Below are positions 50,984-60,579 of a stretch of DNA of 64,000 nucleotides, piece by piece (the first letter of the stretch is position 1; the number at the start of each line of letters is the position of its first letter). The position numbers and the translations under genes were made by a program. Source of the DNA: Gammaproteobacteria bacterium (GTDB lineage: Bacteria; Pseudomonadota; Gammaproteobacteria; Pseudomonadales; Pseudohongiellaceae); the NCBI GenBank assembly GCA_030682575.1, contig JAUXNX010000023.1, forward strand, positions 174,590 through 238,589, written 5' to 3'. Below the pieces are notes generated by a model that ran no database searches, was not told the origin of the DNA, and worked only from the letters and a program-made list of their open reading frames with translations.

Positions 50984-52204
50984 TCAGTGGGTTTCCCCAA
51001 CTGGAACAAGCAGCCGGAAACACAGAAGCGAGAGCGCTGACGCTACCAGCATCAACACCAGCATCGGGTACACCGTGCCGTTGAAGATCAATGCCACCGC
51101 CTGCGCCGCCACGGCAGAAAAAGCCATCTGCATGAATCCTGTCAGCCCCGACGCACTGCCGGCCATTCTGGGTGCTGCATTGATAGCGCCTGCCTGGGCG
51201 TTCGGCAGCGTGATGCCATTGCCGAAGATCGCCAGTGCAATCGGCAGGAAGAGCGCAGCGGGGTGATGCATACCTATCGCCTGCAGCAGCAATGCCAGTG
51301 CAATGCCGAGAATCGAGATGCGGGAACCGTAGTCGATCATGCGATGAATGCCAGCTTTTCGTCCAAAGTGCCGGGTGACATAATTTCCAGCCATGAAGCC
51401 CAGCGGAATGATGATGAAGTAGTATCCATACTCGTTTGCGGGGCGCTGGAATACCGACACCATGATCTCTGGTGCGGCTGAGATGAAGCTGAAGAATACG
51501 ACCGACACGAAGGACACGCTGAAGGCATAACCGCGAAAATCTCTCATCTGTAGCAGTGAACGGTAGGTTCTCAGCATGTCACCTACCCCTGAGAATGGCA
51601 CGGGTTCGCGCAGGGTTTCAGGCAGCGCGTACAGCAGCAGTCCCAGCAGCATCGCGCTGCAGATGGCGACCAGATAGAACACGGAATGCCAGTCCAGTCG
51701 CACCATCAGTTCGCCGCCCACCGCAGGCGAGAGCATGGGCATGACGACCATCACCATGACCAGCGTGGCTATCACCGAAGATGCCTCGCGGGCATCATAG
51801 ACATCTCTCACTATCGCACGCGCCACCACCATACCGACTGCACCACCGGCCGCCTGCACTATTCTGCCGATAATCAGCCATTCGATATCAGGTGCCACGA
51901 TGCACAGTATCGAGCCAATGATGGTGATGACGATGCCGCAAACCAGTACCGGTTTGCGCCCGAAGCGATCAGAAAGCGGACCATAGGCCAGAGTAGCGAG
52001 CGCAATGGATGCCATTGAGAGGCTCAGTGTCAGTTGAGCAACCCCTGTGCTGACCTGGAAGCTCTCCTTGATGATGGGTACACCAGGCAGCAGAATCTGC
52101 ATTGCCACAGGGCCGAGAGCAGAGACCATGGCAAGCAGCAGTATCAGGCCTCTGGATAGATGAGCAATCGTTGGAGGGTGGGATGGTTGAATTGACTGGA
52201 TCAC
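50984..52204 (-). CDS. Bcr/CflA family MFS drug exporter
   Basis: A 406-residue membrane protein with twelve helices; it appears to start with GTG at 52204. LAYGPLSDRFGRKPVLVCG is motif A and RIVQAAGGAVGMVVARAIVRDVYD is the Bcr/CflA signature in helix 4. Relatives export bicyclomycin, chloramphenicol or sulfonamides; native substrates may be dipeptides or cysteine. It follows the TPR protein gene by 13 bases on the same strand and may be the last gene of that operon. It is convergent with the Na/Pi gene, with 11 bases between the stops. Confidence 0.88.
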   Translation of the reverse strand: MIQSIQPSHPPTIAHLSRGLILLLAMVSALGPVAMQILLPGVPIIKESFQVSTGVAQLTLSLSMASIALATLAYGPLSDRFGRKPVLVCGIVITIIGSILCIVAPDIEWLIIGRIVQAAGGAVGMVVARAIVRDVYDAREASSVIATLVMVMVVMPMLSPAVGGELMVRLDWHSVFYLVAICSAMLLGLLLYALPETLREPVPFSGVGDMLRTYRSLLQMRDFRGYAFSVSFVSVVFFSFISAAPEIMVSVFQRPANEYGYYFIIIPLGFMAGNYVTRHFGRKAGIHRMIDYGSRISILGIALALLLQAIGMHHPAALFLPIALAIFGNGITLPNAQAGAINAAPRMAGSASGLTGFMQMAFSAVAAQAVALIFNGTVYPMLVLMLVASALSLLCFRLLVPVGETH

Positions 52205-52217
52205 AAAATCATCGCTG

Positions 52218-54365
52218 TTACGGTCTCTGCAGCACTGCGTCGCGATTACGTTGCACGCCGGTATTGTTCTGAGAGCTGAGAATCACACTGGATCCCATCA
52301 AAGCCATGCGTTGAGTCAGGCTGATGTCGAATCCGGGGCCAAAGGTCTGGAAGTGGAACTCCTTCACCAACTGCTGTGCCGGTGTCAGTGCCAGCGTTTC
52401 GTCAAATGCACCCATTTGCACGCAGGATAGTGGTGCTCCACCACGCGTACTCAGGCATATGGTCAGATCGTTCTGTGGAAAGACCTCCAGAGTCAAACCA
52501 TCCGCATGGTTGCGAAAGCGTGGTGAACTCCCGACATAGTCGATGACCTGGTGGACAAAGGGTTCGTCGACACCGGTGATCCGCACAGGCAGCGACAGGC
52601 CAAGGCGTCGGAAGATGCTTGGGTCCCATGCCATTGCCTGCTCGTAATTGTTCAGCGCGATCTCTACCTCCCCCATGCGCCATGCGGCGTCGGCGACGCG
52701 AGCGGACAACCGTGCCTTCAGCAAGACCTCCTGTGGTGGCAGCATGCTCATTGCACGACCAGCGTTCTCGATAGTGCGGGCGTCCTGGCGCTTCTGCGCG
52801 GCGATCTCGGCGTGATATGCATAGTAGTAACCTTCGTTGAGGCTGAAAGCCCCGCCGTCTCGAGTATGCTCCAGAATGGACGAGATGACTCCTTCGCCCA
52901 GAATGGTCACCAGTTCTGGTTCAATCCATTCGGGAATATGCACATCCAGCGGGGCGTAAGGACGCAGGCGATTCTGCAGAACCTGAGTATCGGCAAACAG
53001 TGAGGCGGCATGCCGCCCGGATCGCCAGGCCTTGAATCGCAGTGGGAGCGCCTTGATACGGGCATCGAGAGATGCTGGAAAATCGAGCCAGGCTGCCTCT
53101 TCAAGCTTCATTTCATAGGCGGTCTGATTGGCGATGTGATTGATGAGTGCGGCAATGGAATCCTTCTGTGCCTCATCGGCGCTGTACGAGCCGGTGCGGT
53201 CTGGCTGGTTCAGTGCGGTGGCGCTCAGCGTTGCCGCGTCCTCCGGGTAACCTGCCAAAATCAGGAACATGGCGCTGACCAGGAAGTGCTCGGCCCGGTT
53301 CATCACGCCGACAATGGGCTCCTGACTGTCACGCCACACCAGCATGTTGTCCAGCGCGCTGCGAGCCTCTTCGAAACGGCCCTGATTCATATAGAGGTAG
53401 AGCAGGTAGATCCATGGATCGCCAACGCTGTCCGGGTCAATGTAGCGAGAAGCGCGGGTAAGATAGTCTTCGGCTTCTTCCATGCGCAGCATACTCAGTG
53501 CAACTTCAGATGCGTTGAGAAGATAGACAGTGTCCAGATCGCCATTGTCGCCCAGAGAGGCAGTTGCGTCTTCGCTGATGGAATTGTCACAGGCTTCCAG
53601 TGACTCGGCGGGACGCAGGCTTGCCAGCTCTACCGCGCACAGCGTATTCCAGGCCCGACTGCGTTCGCGCACATCGTTGCTTGTGGCCAGTACCTTGTTG
53701 GCACTCGCGCGCGCCTCGTCCCATTTCTGCATCTTGATCAGGGGCCAGCCACGAAATGACTCCAGATCCTGCCCGTACACACTCTCAATCTTGTCGAGAT
53801 AGTCGAGCGAAGCCTGCTGATTGCCCATCAGTTGATGCACATAGGACAACTGTGAAAGCGTCAGATAGTGCCACTCGGCACCTCCCATCGCGATGGCGCG
53901 TCCCAGCGAAGAATAGTTGGTCAGCTCCTCAGCACGACCCAGATGAAACAGTGCCCGCGCGAGATTGCCTTCCACGCGCACCAGCACCTCTGCCAAAGCG
54001 AACTGAGCGGCGGCCGAGTCCGGTTGCTGTGCAATCCAGCGCTGGGCCAGCTCCCGCGCTTTCACGTTTTCCCTCAGTGCCAGCGCATCGCAGATTGCCA
54101 GGGCCCGCTCCTCGGTAATACCGAGCATACCGAAACACACGGTGGCTGCTCCGGGCAGGTCGAAACCACCGAGGTCATCCTGGGCAAAGGTTGTAGAGGC
54201 AAAGGTGGCGCACACAGCAACAAGCAGAGAGCCGGCAAGCACCTTTGTGCAGGAGCGGGCTTGCCCGCGTATGTTGCCACGCCGGATTCCAAGCCATCCG
54301 TCATTCGCAGGCAAGCCCGTTCCTGAAGGATGCAGTGATCTCGGTAGCGTGGGTCGCTTGAGCAT
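52218..54365 (-). CDS. exported TPR protein of MoxR operon, REP-coded N-terminus
   Basis: A 715-residue precursor. AGGA six bases before the ATG at 54365 supports this start. Residues 12-40 (from HPSGTGLPANDGWLG) are translated from an inverted REP pair, and only afterwards comes a normal hydrophobic signal core (LAGSLLVAVCATFASTTFA). The mature protein has many TPR-like helix pairs (AAQFALAEVLVRVEGNLARA, NAASVALSM-type repeats, VEIALNNYEQAMAWDP). No catalytic motif is visible. TPR proteins commonly close MoxR-DUF58-transglutaminase operons and may organise the complex in the periplasm. Confidence 0.78.
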   Translation of the reverse strand: MLKRPTLPRSLHPSGTGLPANDGWLGIRRGNIRGQARSCTKVLAGSLLVAVCATFASTTFAQDDLGGFDLPGAATVCFGMLGITEERALAICDALALRENVKARELAQRWIAQQPDSAAAQFALAEVLVRVEGNLARALFHLGRAEELTNYSSLGRAIAMGGAEWHYLTLSQLSYVHQLMGNQQASLDYLDKIESVYGQDLESFRGWPLIKMQKWDEARASANKVLATSNDVRERSRAWNTLCAVELASLRPAESLEACDNSISEDATASLGDNGDLDTVYLLNASEVALSMLRMEEAEDYLTRASRYIDPDSVGDPWIYLLYLYMNQGRFEEARSALDNMLVWRDSQEPIVGVMNRAEHFLVSAMFLILAGYPEDAATLSATALNQPDRTGSYSADEAQKDSIAALINHIANQTAYEMKLEEAAWLDFPASLDARIKALPLRFKAWRSGRHAASLFADTQVLQNRLRPYAPLDVHIPEWIEPELVTILGEGVISSILEHTRDGGAFSLNEGYYYAYHAEIAAQKRQDARTIENAGRAMSMLPPQEVLLKARLSARVADAAWRMGEVEIALNNYEQAMAWDPSIFRRLGLSLPVRITGVDEPFVHQVIDYVGSSPRFRNHADGLTLEVFPQNDLTICLSTRGGAPLSCVQMGAFDETLALTPAQQLVKEFHFQTFGPGFDISLTQRMALMGSSVILSSQNNTGVQRNRDAVLQRP
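54247..54327. repeat. inverted REP pair inside coding sequence
   Basis: GTGCAGGAGCGGGCTTGCCC (54247-54266, running to 54269) and its near reverse complement CGCAGGCAAGCCCGTTCCTG (54306-54325, to 54327) flank a 36-base spacer. The consensus resembles Pseudomonas REP sequences. The whole pair lies between the start codon and the signal-peptide core of the TPR protein and stays in frame. Confidence 0.85.
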
Positions 54366-54373
54366 GGGCGTTC

Positions 54374-55465
54374 CTATTTGAGGGTAGTACGCGCCAGTTG
54401 CTCCATCGGCTCGCGCATGCTGTCGTGCAGGACTTTGGCGAGATCGGAGACACCCGGCGCCAGTTCGACGCGGTGGCCGAGCACACGTGGCAGCAGTGTT
54501 TCAATGTCTTCGGCGCTCACGAAACTGCGGCCGCGCATGGCGGCAAGCACTTGCAGTGCAGGCAGCATCAGCACCATGCTGCGTGTCGAGTTGCCCTGCA
54601 GCACACGCTCGTCGGTGCGAAGGTTGTGGGAGATGTCCACCAGCGCGGTCTTGATTGGTTTGGATATCACGACTTCCTGATCGATAACCTCGCGTGCCAT
54701 CAGCACGTCGGCGCGGGTCACCTGCACGCGTTTGGTAGTGTGATCGCGGCGCTCCTTGTAACTGTCCAGCACGTCGAGTTCAGATTCGCGATCGATGTGG
54801 GCCATCGTGATCTTGAACAGGAAGCGATCCAGTTGCGGTGTGGGTAGCGGATAGGTGCCCACCAGGTCGAGTGGATTCTGGGTGGCAATCACGAAGAAGA
54901 GTCGGTCGAGGTGCCAGGTGGTATTGTCCACCGTCACCTGCTTTTCACCCATGGCTTCGAGCATTGCTGACTGCACCTTGGGTGAAGTGCGGTTGATCTC
55001 GTCGGCCAGCACCACGTGGGCGAAGATTGGACCGTGGCGGAAGTGGAAGCTGTTGCTGCTGGTGTCGAACACCGAGCCTCCGGTCACATCGGAAGGCAAC
55101 AGATCTGGCGTGAACTGAATACGGCGGAACGGCACGATGGAGGCATGTGCTCCTTCGGCCTGATCCTTCGCTGTCGTGATGATGGCCTCGCCCAACGCCT
55201 TGGCAAGCGTGGTTTTGCCTGAACCGGGAAAGTCTTCCAGCAGCACGTGACCATCGGCCACCAGCGCGATGATGACCAACTCGATCACGTCGTCCCGGCC
55301 GAGCACCTGCTGCTTCACTGCCTGAGTCAATCGGCTCAGCACGGTGACCGCGTCCTGCAGGCGCGCAGATTGCGCCACTGGCAAGGCCTCTGAACTGATC
55401 GGCACTTCGATGGCCTCGTGAGTGGCGCCAGAAGTGGCTTCGTCGGTCATCGCTTCCAGGGTCAT
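54374..55465 (-). CDS. MoxR-family AAA+ ATPase
   Basis: A 363-residue cytoplasmic ATPase. The start at 55465 follows GGAGAG; the frame is open further upstream but that part lacks family similarity. Walker A is DFPGSGKTTLAKAL and Walker B FAHVVLADEINRTSPKVQSAML, followed by ATQNPLDLVGTYPLP (sensor 1) and SFVSAEDIETLLPRVLGHRV in the lid. MoxR proteins act as chaperones that insert metals or mature partners, and are nearly always coded beside DUF58 and transglutaminase-like proteins, as here. The gap to the TPR gene is eight bases. Confidence 0.93.
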   Translation of the reverse strand: MTLEAMTDEATSGATHEAIEVPISSEALPVAQSARLQDAVTVLSRLTQAVKQQVLGRDDVIELVIIALVADGHVLLEDFPGSGKTTLAKALGEAIITTAKDQAEGAHASIVPFRRIQFTPDLLPSDVTGGSVFDTSSNSFHFRHGPIFAHVVLADEINRTSPKVQSAMLEAMGEKQVTVDNTTWHLDRLFFVIATQNPLDLVGTYPLPTPQLDRFLFKITMAHIDRESELDVLDSYKERRDHTTKRVQVTRADVLMAREVIDQEVVISKPIKTALVDISHNLRTDERVLQGNSTRSMVLMLPALQVLAAMRGRSFVSAEDIETLLPRVLGHRVELAPGVSDLAKVLHDSMREPMEQLARTTLK

Positions 55466-55572
55466 ACTCTCTCTCCGGACTTCCAGTCTTGGTCTGTGCA
55501 GGTTTTTGGACTGCTGGTTGATGTTCTGAATTCTGGTTGGTGCTGCTGGGTGAAGATATTGGGTTGAGACGT

Positions 55573-57753
55573 TCAGTGAGTCCTCAGCCATGCAAATGGA
55601 TTGATGAATGCCAGCAGATGTTTCCACCACGGCACATGAGTTCCGATCTCTTGACGTATACGGCGGTTCAGCGCTATCCAGTCAACGCTCTGGGCTTGCT
55701 GTGTTGCATCATTGTGTTGCGGCTCTCCCAATGCACTTTGCAGATGCGAGTAGGTCATCGTTGAAAAAGAAGGTGTCATGGTGCCAAGTCTGCGAGCAAA
55801 GGCCTCGCGACTTTCCCCATAACGACGGCGCATACCAAACGCCGACAACGTGTCCAGAGTGGCGCGGTAGCTGAGACGGTAGCGCGTGGTGGGCTGGGCG
55901 AAGTGTGGCGCCTGCAGGCGATAGATCTTTACCACATAGGCGGTCAGCAGCATGGTGAGCAACAGAGCGGCAAACACGCGGGCTATGGTGCCGATCGGGA
56001 ACGTGGAGTTCATTTGAGAAGCAAGGAACTCGTTGAAAGAGGCTTCGTCGCGCAACATGTCGCCGAGCAACTGCTGCAAGCTGTTCTGTGGGTCAACGGA
56101 CATGTCAACGAGTGTGCGGGCAGGTGCCGGATCAACGATTACCCAACCTATACCGTCCAGATAGATTTCCGGCCATGCATGGCCATTGATTGCCTGAATC
56201 AACAAAGAGGAACCTCCGGCACGGTTACTGGCAGGCACGGAGTAACCCATGCCCACACGCGCTGGAATACCGATGCTGCGATACATGTAAGTAGCCGCAA
56301 AGGAGAAGTGCATGCAGTAGCCGGTCAAGTCGCCAAACAGGAAGGATGCGGCCGGATCAGCGGCGTAGGCGTGTTCATTCTTCAAGCTGTAGATGCCATT
56401 GCGATCAAGATAGTCTTTTATGGCAAGCGCCCGGGCATAAGGGTCGTCTGCAAATTCCGGACGCAGATCCTGCAAAATGGTGTTGGCCAATTCTTGATAG
56501 CGCGGATCGCCAGGCATTTCAAGGTAACCCTGGCGCTGTGCCGGAGTCCAGTCAGGATCGCCGGCGCTTCGGCCGATCAAATCCGGAAACTCGAATTGCG
56601 GCACCATCGAATAGGCATCGTAGACCTGCTTGAAGCGCAGGTTGTTGGGGTTGGGCGTGTTCTCGTAGGCAATGGGTGTGTCGAGACCGAAAGGTGTGCG
56701 GTGCGGCGCCAGCAGGCCAATAGTAGTACGTACAGTCTGACGCCTGTCTGGCATGGGCAGCGGCTCATTGATTTCTGCACGCGTTGGTGTGAAGTGATCA
56801 ATCAGATCTTCGTCCAGATCGGCGCGTCCAGTGACTGCCAACACTGTACCGTTGAACTGGGTATAGGCCGACTCGCGGAAGTAATAGGCGCCGCCCTGGG
56901 GTTCATAATCATCTCGGAACAGCACGATGGCCACTGGGGCCTCCATGTTGTTGGTGTTGTTCTCACCATCGCGGAAAGGGTTTTCATCTGCTCTGGACCC
57001 GGATTCGCGCGCCTGTCCTGTCAGCCCCATGGCATCCGTCATGCGTGGTGATGGCAACCCGAAGAACTGCACATAGATCAACAGCGAAAAGCACAGGATG
57101 CCGAGCACTGTAAAATGGTAGGGCAGGCGCCTGTGGTTCTGTTCAATCATCAGCAGGGCAGCGAGTGACAGCACGGCAGCACAACCCAGCGCCATGAGAA
57201 TCGAGCTTGGGTCGATACCGCGAGTCAGCGCGTAGTCACCGATGAAGAAGGGGCGGTGAATCATGCCCTGACGATGTGCAGCCAGCGTAATGACAAAAGC
57301 GGTGGCCACGAACAGTATTTCCAGCACTCGGCCATAGTTGGTGCGATGGGCCAGAGCGCGCAGCAAGGCTGTCAGTGCGGCACTGAACAGGAACCATTGC
57401 AGTACTTCGCCCAACTCATAGGTGAGCAACGGGCCAAGTGTGTTGCCCACCATCAGACTGCTGGTCAGAAGATTGCCGATGAAGATGCCGATGCAGAGAA
57501 TCAGTATGGTGATCACTGCCAGTACCGGCAGACGCAGGTCTCGCAGTGGTGGACGCTTGATCGTCGCATCGATCAGGTAGCAGGAAAACAGGCAGCCAAC
57601 GAAGGCAGCGATGGAGCCGCTTTCACTCGTCAGGGAAATGCTGAGCACCCAGTAGCTGGAGGCGATGATCGCCGCCCGCAGACTGGAGGGAAGCAGGTGG
57701 CTGAGTGCAGATGGCTGGTTCATGATTTGGGGGTTGATATCCTGTTCATGCAT
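55573..57753 (-). CDS. membrane transglutaminase-like protein (DUF3488/TgpA type)
   Basis: A 726-residue protein. The first 220 residues form about seven transmembrane helices, then comes a periplasmic transglutaminase-like domain with the full Cys-His-Asp triad: DLTGYCMHFSFAATYMY (Cys), NGHAWPEIYLDGIGW (His) and VIVDPAP (Asp). A further helix near residue 620 precedes a cytoplasmic tail. It is similar in plan to Pseudomonas TgpA, which is important for viability. The ATG at 57753 overlaps the end of the DUF58 gene; MNQPSALSH ten codons later is an alternative start. Confidence 0.9.
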   Translation of the reverse strand: MHEQDINPQIMNQPSALSHLLPSSLRAAIIASSYWVLSISLTSESGSIAAFVGCLFSCYLIDATIKRPPLRDLRLPVLAVITILILCIGIFIGNLLTSSLMVGNTLGPLLTYELGEVLQWFLFSAALTALLRALAHRTNYGRVLEILFVATAFVITLAAHRQGMIHRPFFIGDYALTRGIDPSSILMALGCAAVLSLAALLMIEQNHRRLPYHFTVLGILCFSLLIYVQFFGLPSPRMTDAMGLTGQARESGSRADENPFRDGENNTNNMEAPVAIVLFRDDYEPQGGAYYFRESAYTQFNGTVLAVTGRADLDEDLIDHFTPTRAEINEPLPMPDRRQTVRTTIGLLAPHRTPFGLDTPIAYENTPNPNNLRFKQVYDAYSMVPQFEFPDLIGRSAGDPDWTPAQRQGYLEMPGDPRYQELANTILQDLRPEFADDPYARALAIKDYLDRNGIYSLKNEHAYAADPAASFLFGDLTGYCMHFSFAATYMYRSIGIPARVGMGYSVPASNRAGGSSLLIQAINGHAWPEIYLDGIGWVIVDPAPARTLVDMSVDPQNSLQQLLGDMLRDEASFNEFLASQMNSTFPIGTIARVFAALLLTMLLTAYVVKIYRLQAPHFAQPTTRYRLSYRATLDTLSAFGMRRRYGESREAFARRLGTMTPSFSTMTYSHLQSALGEPQHNDATQQAQSVDWIALNRRIRQEIGTHVPWWKHLLAFINPFAWLRTH

Positions 57754-59104
57754 TCCTGGTCATGCGTTTGTCAAAGCTGTTGCCTTCGAAGGAGTAGCCG
57801 GTACGTCGGTCCACCACCAGAGTCGATTCTACAAGTTGACCGAGTTCCGTCAACAAACGGCTCATCTCTCCACGCGCAGTGCCGTTCCGGGCTATATCAC
57901 CGTCTTCTGTCTGCGTGCGTGTATTGCTGAAAAGCAGGCGCTGCCAGCGGCTGCCTTGCTGCTCCGTCACGAAGCCATCAGTGGCCAGCACTACCGAGAA
58001 GCGCACGCGGAAGCGGGCAATGGACACACGCAGCTCCTGCAACCAGGGGGCCATTTCCGCGCCTGCAAAGACAATGCAATGCACGCTGCCCTGGGTGCCG
58101 AATTGCTGCAGGAAGTTATTCAGGCCATAACCATGAGGGCCGTCAAGCGCACGGGACTGGGCGATCAGCTCAAGGGCCTGTTCAATATTGTTGGTTGGCT
58201 CATCGCTGCCATCGGCGCTGAACAGCCAGTCATCGCCCAGCGCACCGGATTCGACTGCAACGCGGGCAACCGCAGCCGCCGCCTCATCTTCAGGACTGGA
58301 CAGCAGATAGGCCAGAGTGCGATTGCTGTGGAACACACTGCGCTCGGCCAGTCGCACGTTCAGATGGCGGTTACGTGCATAGACCTTCCACATGATGTTG
58401 CGCACGGAATCTCCCGGCACATAGGGCCGTATCTCCATGCGATCACCCTCGGGATTGCCACCAGGGTCGGGTATCCCGTCTTCTGCAGTGAGTGAGCGCA
58501 GCAGGGGCAGCACCTTGATATTGCCTGACTGGGGCAGCGCCAGCAGTTCTCCTTCCTGGGTAAAGCGCCAGGAAAAACGACTGAAACCGAGCACATCCCG
58601 TACCGTGTAGCGGCGCGTGATGCTGGTGCTCTTGCAGCGACGTTGTGGGACAATTTCCTCCTCCCAGTACTGCTCATCAGCCGACAGCTTGTTGCGGTTG
58701 TGGATGGCGTCGGGGTAAACAATTTCCCAGCTAACGCCGATCAGAGGCAGCCAGGGCATGGTCGGTAGTGTGAAGCCGGTTTCGTTCGGATAGCCTGCTT
58801 CGACCTTGATGCGTGGAGTGTGACGTTTGAGCAGCTGTTGCATCTCCAACTGGTGTTGTATCTGATGCCGCAGGATCAGACCGCCGAGCAGGACGATGAC
58901 GGTAGAGAAACAGACGATAGCCAGCGCGCAGACAGCCAGGGCAAACACCACCAGATCCATCCTGCCATAACCGAAAACGCGCAGAGCGACCAGCGCGATG
59001 AGCAAGACGATGACGCCCTGCATGGTCAGCGGGAAACGTTCACTCAACAGTTGCAGCGTGGCGCGAAGAAATTTCAAAAATGGCCCACTCCTGCCCATCG
59101 TCAT
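57746..59104 (-). CDS. DUF58 domain membrane protein
   Basis: A 452-residue protein. Its ATG at 59104 overlaps the antiporter stop (TGATG), implying coupling; a TTG one codon earlier is possible. Two transmembrane helices near residues 28-80 are followed by a beta-rich region and the DUF58 core, with DRMEIRPYVPGDSVRNIMWKVYAR near residue 225, a typical motif, and a degenerate vWA-like fold after it. DUF58 proteins are presumed clients or partners of MoxR ATPases. The gene lies between the cation antiporter and the transglutaminase. Confidence 0.9.
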   Translation of the reverse strand: MTMGRSGPFLKFLRATLQLLSERFPLTMQGVIVLLIALVALRVFGYGRMDLVVFALAVCALAIVCFSTVIVLLGGLILRHQIQHQLEMQQLLKRHTPRIKVEAGYPNETGFTLPTMPWLPLIGVSWEIVYPDAIHNRNKLSADEQYWEEEIVPQRRCKSTSITRRYTVRDVLGFSRFSWRFTQEGELLALPQSGNIKVLPLLRSLTAEDGIPDPGGNPEGDRMEIRPYVPGDSVRNIMWKVYARNRHLNVRLAERSVFHSNRTLAYLLSSPEDEAAAAVARVAVESGALGDDWLFSADGSDEPTNNIEQALELIAQSRALDGPHGYGLNNFLQQFGTQGSVHCIVFAGAEMAPWLQELRVSIARFRVRFSVVLATDGFVTEQQGSRWQRLLFSNTRTQTEDGDIARNGTARGEMSRLLTELGQLVESTLVVDRRTGYSFEGNSFDKRMTRNA

Positions 59105-60048
59105 CAACTCTCGGGCCAGATGTAATACATATAGCCGACATAGCCAGCCAGCAGTGCAGCACCTTCTGGTCTGCTGAGTCTGCGGCCGGTCAGGGCCAGC
59201 AACAGCAGCGCCACAGCGAAAGCCAGCATTACGCCGTAGTCTACTGCACTGAAACCAACACTGGACAAGGGTTTGATGATCGCGGCGATACCAAGAATGC
59301 CGAGAATGTTGAAGATGTTGGAGCCGACGATATTGCCGATAGCGATGTCGGATTCCTTGCGGACGGCCGCAACCACGGAAGTTGCCAGCTCTGGCATGCT
59401 GGTGCCGATGGCTACAATGGTCAGGCCGATAATGGCTTCGTCTACACTGAAAATGCGCGCCAGTTCCACGGCACTGTTGACGAACAACATGCCGCCGCCA
59501 ACCAGGCCGCCAAGACCTGTAAGTATCAGGATGATGCAGAACCAGGTCTTGTCCTTGAGAGTGGCTACGTCACCAGGAAGGATTTCCACGCTGTCAGCCG
59601 CCTCTTCGCCTTGAGAGCTGCGATAGCTGAAATAAATATAGCCAATCAAGCCGAGGAGAAGCAGCAGGCCGTTCCATAGATCGAGAGTTTGGTCAGAGGC
59701 CAGGAACCAGATGAGGGCCGAGATACCGATCATCAACGGAATTTGTTCGCGCAGCAGTGACTTCTGTACCAGCATTGGCTGAATCAATGCGGTAAGACCG
59801 AGGATCAGGCCAATATTGGCGATGTTGGAGCCGATGACGTTGCCGAGAGCGATGGAGCTGCTGCCACTGAGCGCCGACTCGATGCTGACGGCAAGTTCCG
59901 GGCTGCTGGTGCCAAAGGCCACCACGGTAAGACCAATGACGAGCGGTGAGATACCGAGTCGCAGTGCCAGTGCTGAACTACCCCTTACCAAGCCCTCTGC
60001 ACCTATTACAAGAATTACCAGACCACCCACGAAATAAACCAGCGTCAT
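59104..60048 (-). CDS. calcium/sodium antiporter (YrbG-like CaCA family)
   Basis: A 314-residue inner-membrane protein with ten helices. The two inverted alpha-repeats are obvious: VVAFGTSSPELAVSIES with GNVIGSNIANIGLILG, and IVAIGTSMPELATSVVAAV with GNIVGSNIFNILGILG. The Glu in each SSPEL/SMPEL is a cation ligand. I set the start at 60048 (MTLVYFVGGLVILVIGAEG) because earlier codons do not match the family. It exchanges Ca2+ (or K+) for Na+. It is the first gene of the operon continuing with DUF58, transglutaminase, MoxR and TPR genes. Confidence 0.92.
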   Translation of the reverse strand: MTLVYFVGGLVILVIGAEGLVRGSSALALRLGISPLVIGLTVVAFGTSSPELAVSIESALSGSSSIALGNVIGSNIANIGLILGLTALIQPMLVQKSLLREQIPLMIGISALIWFLASDQTLDLWNGLLLLLGLIGYIYFSYRSSQGEEAADSVEILPGDVATLKDKTWFCIILILTGLGGLVGGGMLFVNSAVELARIFSVDEAIIGLTIVAIGTSMPELATSVVAAVRKESDIAIGNIVGSNIFNILGILGIAAIIKPLSSVGFSAVDYGVMLAFAVALLLLALTGRRLSRPEGAALLAGYVGYMYYIWPES

Positions 60049-60141
60049 GACCACGATGTGCTTTCCTGTCTGAGAAAATATCGATCTTTGCCACGCCGGG
60101 ATTGGTTGCCGGCCCGGCATCCTAACATGAGGCCGGGGGAT

Positions 60142-60534
60142 TCATGGAAGGGATTTTCTGGCTCTCTTGAGGCACTGTCGCATGACTCGAATATTGAATG
60201 CGTGGACGAGATGTTCGTAGTTGAGCAGTTGTGGAACTTCGATGATAGCGATGGCCAGCAGCAGCGAACCGCCATAGATGCGACTATCATCGACGACGAT
60301 GAGATAGAGGCCCGCGAGAGAAAGTGCCAGGTTGATTACACCGCGTAACCAGCGGTGCAGATAGAAGTGGTGCAGCCCCAGCAGAAAGAACCAGTTCAGC
60401 AGGGCATAGGTGGACGGGCTTTTCAGTGCCGCCTTCACCAACCCGTCATATTGCCTGCGCTGGGATTCGCTCAGCAGAGCAACCTGCTCACGCAGATCGG
60501 TCTCTTCCAGGTTGAGTTCTTTTTCCGAGAACAT
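60142..60534 (-). CDS. TM2 domain membrane protein
   Basis: A 130-residue protein with a soluble N-terminal helical part and two membrane helices. NWFFLLGLHHFYLHRWLRGVINLAL carries the TM2 motif (G-x-HHFYL). Function of the family is unknown. It lies 45 bases after the TRAP permease gene on the same strand and could be co-transcribed. The 93 bases between it and the antiporter show no clear signal. Confidence 0.82.
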   Translation of the reverse strand: MFSEKELNLEETDLREQVALLSESQRRQYDGLVKAALKSPSTYALLNWFFLLGLHHFYLHRWLRGVINLALSLAGLYLIVVDDSRIYGGSLLLAIAIIEVPQLLNYEHLVHAFNIRVMRQCLKRARKSLP

Positions 60535-60579
60535 GTTGGTGAACCAGTAGAGTGGATAGTGTAGCGCGTACCCGAGACG

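Noticed and set aside
55903..57051. Rightward frame of 382 codons opposite the transglutaminase gene
   Set aside because: It is a shadow of a gene with an intact catalytic triad; no motif is seen in the opposite frame.
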